Below, one piece after another: positions 5,557 to 7,470 of a DNA stretch of 7,470 bases (its first letter is position 1; every line of letters begins with the position of its first letter). Under the pieces are notes generated by a model. That model searched no databases and had not been told where the DNA came from. It worked only from the letters and a program-made list of their open reading frames with translations. The DNA comes from Avisuccinivibrio_A sp964399665. GTDB lineage: Bacteria; Pseudomonadota; Gammaproteobacteria; Enterobacterales; Succinivibrionaceae. Both the position numbers and the translations under genes were made by a program. The stretch is from assembly GCA_964399665.1 (NCBI GenBank), contig CAYNSI010000106.1:1-7470 (forward strand), read 5' to 3'.

Positions 5557-6663
5557 TTATTTTTTTATCATGCGTCTTTTTTGCACTGCCTGTGCCAATT
5601 TCTTTATGACCATGGTTGTATCATCAAAACTGATACAGGCATCGGTAATGCTTTGACCATAGACAAGATCATCAAGATTTTCGCCAAGATCCTGCCTGCC
5701 TTCAACCAGGTTTGACTCAATCATCACCCCAAAGATGCGATCATCCCCATCCCCTATCCTTAAGGCAATATCCTCTGCAACATCAAGCTGCTTTTTATAC
5801 TGCTTTAAGCTGTTGGCGTGTGAAAAATCAATCATTACCTTAGGCTCTTGATCTGCATTGATAAGCTCTGCACATGCCGCATCGACATCAGCTTTGCTGT
5901 AATTGGGTCTGGAGCCGCCCCTTAAGATAATATGGGTATCATTATTGCCGCGGGTATGGCAGATGGCAACATGGCCCATCTTGGTTACTGACAAAAAGGT
6001 GTGCTCATGCCTTGCAGCCACCATGGCATCCACTGCTATCTTGACTGAACCGTCAGTGGCATTTTTAAAGCCAATAGGACACGACATCCCCGAAGCCAGC
6101 TGCCTGTGCACCTGGGACTCTGTTGTGCGAGCTCCTATGGCTCCCCAGGAGATAAATTCATCAATATACTGGGGAGTAATGGGATCTAAAAATTCCGTTG
6201 CAACGGGCATTCCCATGGCATTGACCTTTAAAAGCAGCTCTCTTGCGATGCGCATCCCGTTGTTGATATCAAAGGAGTTGTCAAGGTCAGGATCATTTAT
6301 AAGCCCCTTCCATCCTACAGTAGTGCGCGGCTTTTCAAAATATACGCGCATAATGATCAAAAGTTCATTCTTATACTGCTCCTTTAAATCCATTAGCCTG
6401 TGGCAGTAATCTAAGGCAGCCTTGGGATCATGAATGGAACAGGGACCGCTGATGACTATCAAACGATCATCACGGCCGTGCATAATGTTTGAGACATCCT
6501 TGCGTGTCTCTACTACCAGTTTATCCGTAGACTCTGTCGTCGGAAATTTTTCAATAAGAGCGACAGGTGGAAGCATTTGAAATACACCGTACATATTAGT
6601 ATCCACAATTCCCTGTCGCGAACTAGGCGGCATGGGGATCATCCTGTTGTTATAATGGTTCAT
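5557..6663 (-). CDS. aroG: DAHP synthase, class I, Phe-sensitive (AroG) type
   Basis: This enzyme condenses phosphoenolpyruvate and erythrose 4-phosphate to DAHP, the entry step of the shikimate pathway. ATG at 6663 is chosen because AAGG (6675-6672) stands eight bases upstream, giving 368 residues; the in-frame TTG at 6690 lacks a site and overlaps the leader ORF. Metal ligands by alignment with AroG are Cys75 (GPCSIHD), His282 (DFSHANS), Glu316 (MIESNLVEG) and Asp341 (SITDACI). Substrate-binding motifs are RVYFEKPRTTVGWKG (106-120), GARTTESQ (177-184), GFKN (198-201) and LRGG (247-250). LPPVALIEKFP (31-41) and the inhibitor-site residues Asp160, Pro164, Ser194, Phe223 and Ser225 fit AroG better than AroF or AroH, so inhibition by phenylalanine is predicted. 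The N-terminus is about 13 residues longer than in E. coli. It is the first enzyme gene of the operon, 16 bases after the leader peptide. Confidence 0.95.
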   Translation of the reverse strand: MNHYNNRMIPMPPSSRQGIVDTNMYGVFQMLPPVALIEKFPTTESTDKLVVETRKDVSNIMHGRDDRLIVISGPCSIHDPKAALDYCHRLMDLKEQYKNELLIIMRVYFEKPRTTVGWKGLINDPDLDNSFDINNGMRIARELLLKVNAMGMPVATEFLDPITPQYIDEFISWGAIGARTTESQVHRQLASGMSCPIGFKNATDGSVKIAVDAMVAARHEHTFLSVTKMGHVAICHTRGNNDTHIILRGGSRPNYSKADVDAACAELINADQEPKVMIDFSHANSLKQYKKQLDVAEDIALRIGDGDDRIFGVMIESNLVEGRQDLGENLDDLVYGQSITDACISFDDTTMVIKKLAQAVQKRRMIKK

Positions 6664-6679
6664 AAAAACCGCCTTAAAA

Positions 6680-6805
6680 TTAATAAACAAAAAATCGCCA
6701 ATAGTAATAATAGCCGCTTACAGAAGCCCTAAAGTTAAGAGGAAACTTAAAACTTGCAAGATCCTTGATGCTTTTTAATTGAGCTGTAAGCTTGCTGATA
6801 TTCAT
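6680..6805 (-). CDS. Aromatic-rich leader peptide of the aroG operon
   Basis: A 41-codon frame starts with ATG at 6805, preceded by AGGTGA (6816-6811) five bases upstream, and ends with TAA at 6682-6680. The product begins MNISKLTAQLKSIKDL and ends YYYYWRFFVY: eight of the last ten residues are aromatic, and Phe also occurs at 19, 21 and 25, giving eleven aromatic residues in all. Such runs of the end-product amino acid before a biosynthetic gene are typical of regulatory leader peptides (pheL, trpL, pheM are known cases), where ribosome stalling on uncharged tRNA signals starvation. Four tyrosine codons in a row (residues 32-35) would make Tyr the main signal, with Trp and Phe secondary. The stop lies 16 bases before the aroG start, with the aroG Shine-Dalgarno between them. 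No terminator hairpin fits there, so control may be translational or Rho-dependent. Chance AT-richness is the alternative. Confidence 0.68.
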   Translation of the reverse strand: MNISKLTAQLKSIKDLASFKFPLNFRASVSGYYYYWRFFVY

Positions 6806-6836
6806 AAACATCACCTATTATTACTTCATCGTACAG

Positions 6837-6853
6837 GGGGCTTACGCAGCCCC
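6837..6853. repeat. GC-rich hairpin in the aroG leader region
   Basis: GGGGCT (6837-6842) and AGCCCC (6848-6853) pair perfectly around a five-base loop. If the operon starts near 6908 on the minus strand, this hairpin lies in the 5' untranslated leader, about 30 bases before the leader-peptide start. It has no T-run on the minus strand, so it is not a simple terminator there. It could stabilise the 5' end or take part in alternative folding. Confidence 0.45.
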
Positions 6854-6914
6854 TTCCCAACCACCCACCGTGCAAATCTTAAGTGAGCGATTATCAATAA
6901 CCTTTGACTCGGTA

Positions 6915-6920
6915 ATTATA
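6915..6920 (-). promoter_or_regulatory. Candidate -10 box of the leader-aroG-serA operon
   Basis: On the minus strand TATAAT matches the -10 consensus perfectly and lies about 110 bases before the leader-peptide start. The upstream -35 region is poor; the best is TGGACG at a short 15-base spacing, which could mean an activator is needed. A transcript from here would include the GC-rich hairpin and the whole leader ORF. Confidence 0.3.
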
Positions 6921-7380
6921 TACCTCATCCAAACACGTCCATCCCCTGTCATAGAGAAGTTTATTAATCAGCGCAGCAGACATTATCCAACCGCCTGCTG
7001 TGTGATAGCAGGATTTCCCGTGCCTTTACATATCCACGCCTTTTTGTCCTTGACTTAAAGACTTTTTAATTCCGCGGACTTTGCCCTTGACGACAAGGCT
7101 CGCTCCCATGCCCAAGATCATTGTCCGTAAGACCTCACTGGGTAAAAGCACAATCTTTCCTTTCATCTAATGATATCAGCTGCACCTTAAGATCCTGGGA
7201 GTTTGAGAATTGGCAGTCTACTGCCAATGATTCGGCAGCTTTTACCCCCTTTAAATCGTTGCTTTGTACATCCAAAAACTACCTGCCCCATCGCAGAATG
7301 CTGAGTATTATATGACACAATGCAGACCAAAGAAAAAGCAACTACATCTTGTGATTCTAACAATGATCCCGTTCACACCG
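6921..7380 (-). other. Gap with short coding-like frames, possibly gene relics
   Basis: No intact gene is supported here. On the minus strand several short frames read like protein, with codon choice similar to the neighbours: 7135-7275 (46 residues, TTG start, includes AAESLAVDCQFSNS) and 7026-7166 (46 residues, begins MKGKIVLLPSEVLRTMILG), which overlap in different frames. Neither has a convincing ribosome-binding site. They could be fragments of a gene broken by frameshifts, or chance. A 6-bp inverted repeat CCTGCT/AGCAGG lies at 6994-7012. I found no transposase motif. Confidence 0.25.
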
Positions 7381-7470
7381 CTAATTTGCCTGAAATTGTG
7401 TCAGGAGATCTTTTACAAACGCGGGGCTCTTATCTTTGGGCTCATCGGTCTTTAAGCTTGTTAAGCTGCT
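7381..7470 (-). CDS. Possible 3' end of a minus-strand gene at the right edge
   Basis: The minus-strand frame entering from the right edge stays open for 29 codons and stops with TAG at 7383-7381. The residues (KTDEPKDKSPAFVKDLLTQ) are hydrophilic and helix-like, and the third-position base composition resembles the real genes of the window. Too little is visible to name a family. A competing plus-strand frame from ATG 7320 to the edge (starts MQTKEKATTSCDS) has no ribosome-binding site and less fitting codon use, but cannot be excluded. Confidence 0.3.
   Translation of the reverse strand, partial: SSLTSLKTDEPKDKSPAFVKDLLTQFQAN

Noticed and set aside
6664..6690. TTG start at 6690 for the DAHP synthase
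   Set aside because: No ribosome-binding site, overlaps the end of the leader ORF, and the ATG at 6663 has AAGG eight bases upstream.
6837..6853. Right-end hairpin of an IS200/IS605-type element or end of a group II intron
   Set aside because: The hairpin shape is suggestive, but no TnpB, TnpA or reverse-transcriptase motifs and no domain V sequence can be found beside it.
6842..6952. Minus-strand 36-codon ORF beginning MTGDGRVWMRY
   Set aside because: Reads somewhat like protein, but has no ribosome-binding site, overlaps a perfect TATAAT, and ends inside the GC hairpin; most likely leader DNA.
6974..7012. Mutually exclusive pairing CCTGCT / AGCAGG / CTGCTG on the minus strand, attenuator-like
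   Set aside because: It lies upstream of the likely operon promoter and has no T-run or coding leader attached.
6792..7058. Plus-strand 88-codon frame
   Set aside because: No ribosome-binding site, odd composition, and it runs antisense to the leader ORF and probable promoter region; treated as a shadow.
7121..7455. Plus-strand frames of 64 and 63 codons at the right end
   Set aside because: No ribosome-binding sites and no recognisable protein features; the overlapping minus-strand frames read more like the neighbouring genes.

Overview
This window looks like a chromosomal segment of a gammaproteobacterium, perhaps a gut-type anaerobe such as a member of the Succinivibrionaceae (inference). 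SerA has the same 410-residue length and layout as the Escherichia coli enzyme. The DAHP synthase is of the class I AroG type, and the solute-binding protein is PotF-like. GC content is moderate. I see no rRNA, tRNA, CRISPR array, phage gene or intact insertion sequence.

Layout, left to right. (1) 1-278: promoter and leader region with a perfect 6-bp dyad just before the first gene. (2) 279-1397 (+): periplasmic putrescine-type binding protein, closed by an intrinsic terminator and without any transporter subunit beside it. (3) 1512-2445 (-): a two-gene regulator operon, a Fur-like protein that has lost the usual metal ligands, followed after 28 bases by a short DtxR/MntR-type regulator. (4) 2446-3330: a long gap without a conventional gene. 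It holds a perfect 14-bp palindrome in front of the Fur-like gene, a divergent 40-codon ORF with a strong ribosome-binding site, two 12-bp palindromes two helical turns apart, and strong stem-loops that could belong to a minus-strand small RNA. (5) 3331-6805 (-): an operon read right to left: aromatic-rich leader peptide, aroG-like DAHP synthase, serA, and an unrecognised exported protein. (6) 6806-7470: a non-coding or decayed stretch with the probable promoter of that operon, a GC-rich hairpin, and a possible 3' end of a minus-strand gene at the right edge.

The most interesting item is a 41-codon ORF at 6680-6805 (-) directly in front of aroG. Its last ten residues read YYYYWRFFVY, and it has its own Shine-Dalgarno site. 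This is the signature of a regulatory leader peptide that senses charged aromatic tRNAs, and it stands before the enzyme that commits carbon to aromatic amino acids. Only 16 bases separate its stop from the aroG start, so a classical terminator/antiterminator between the two does not fit and another mechanism is implied.

How the genes work together: AroG uses phosphoenolpyruvate and erythrose 4-phosphate for the shikimate pathway, and SerA draws 3-phosphoglycerate into serine. Both draw on lower glycolysis, and serine is also the co-substrate of the last step of tryptophan synthesis, so one aromatic-sensing leader over both genes makes sense (inference). The two regulators probably control metal-related genes outside this window.
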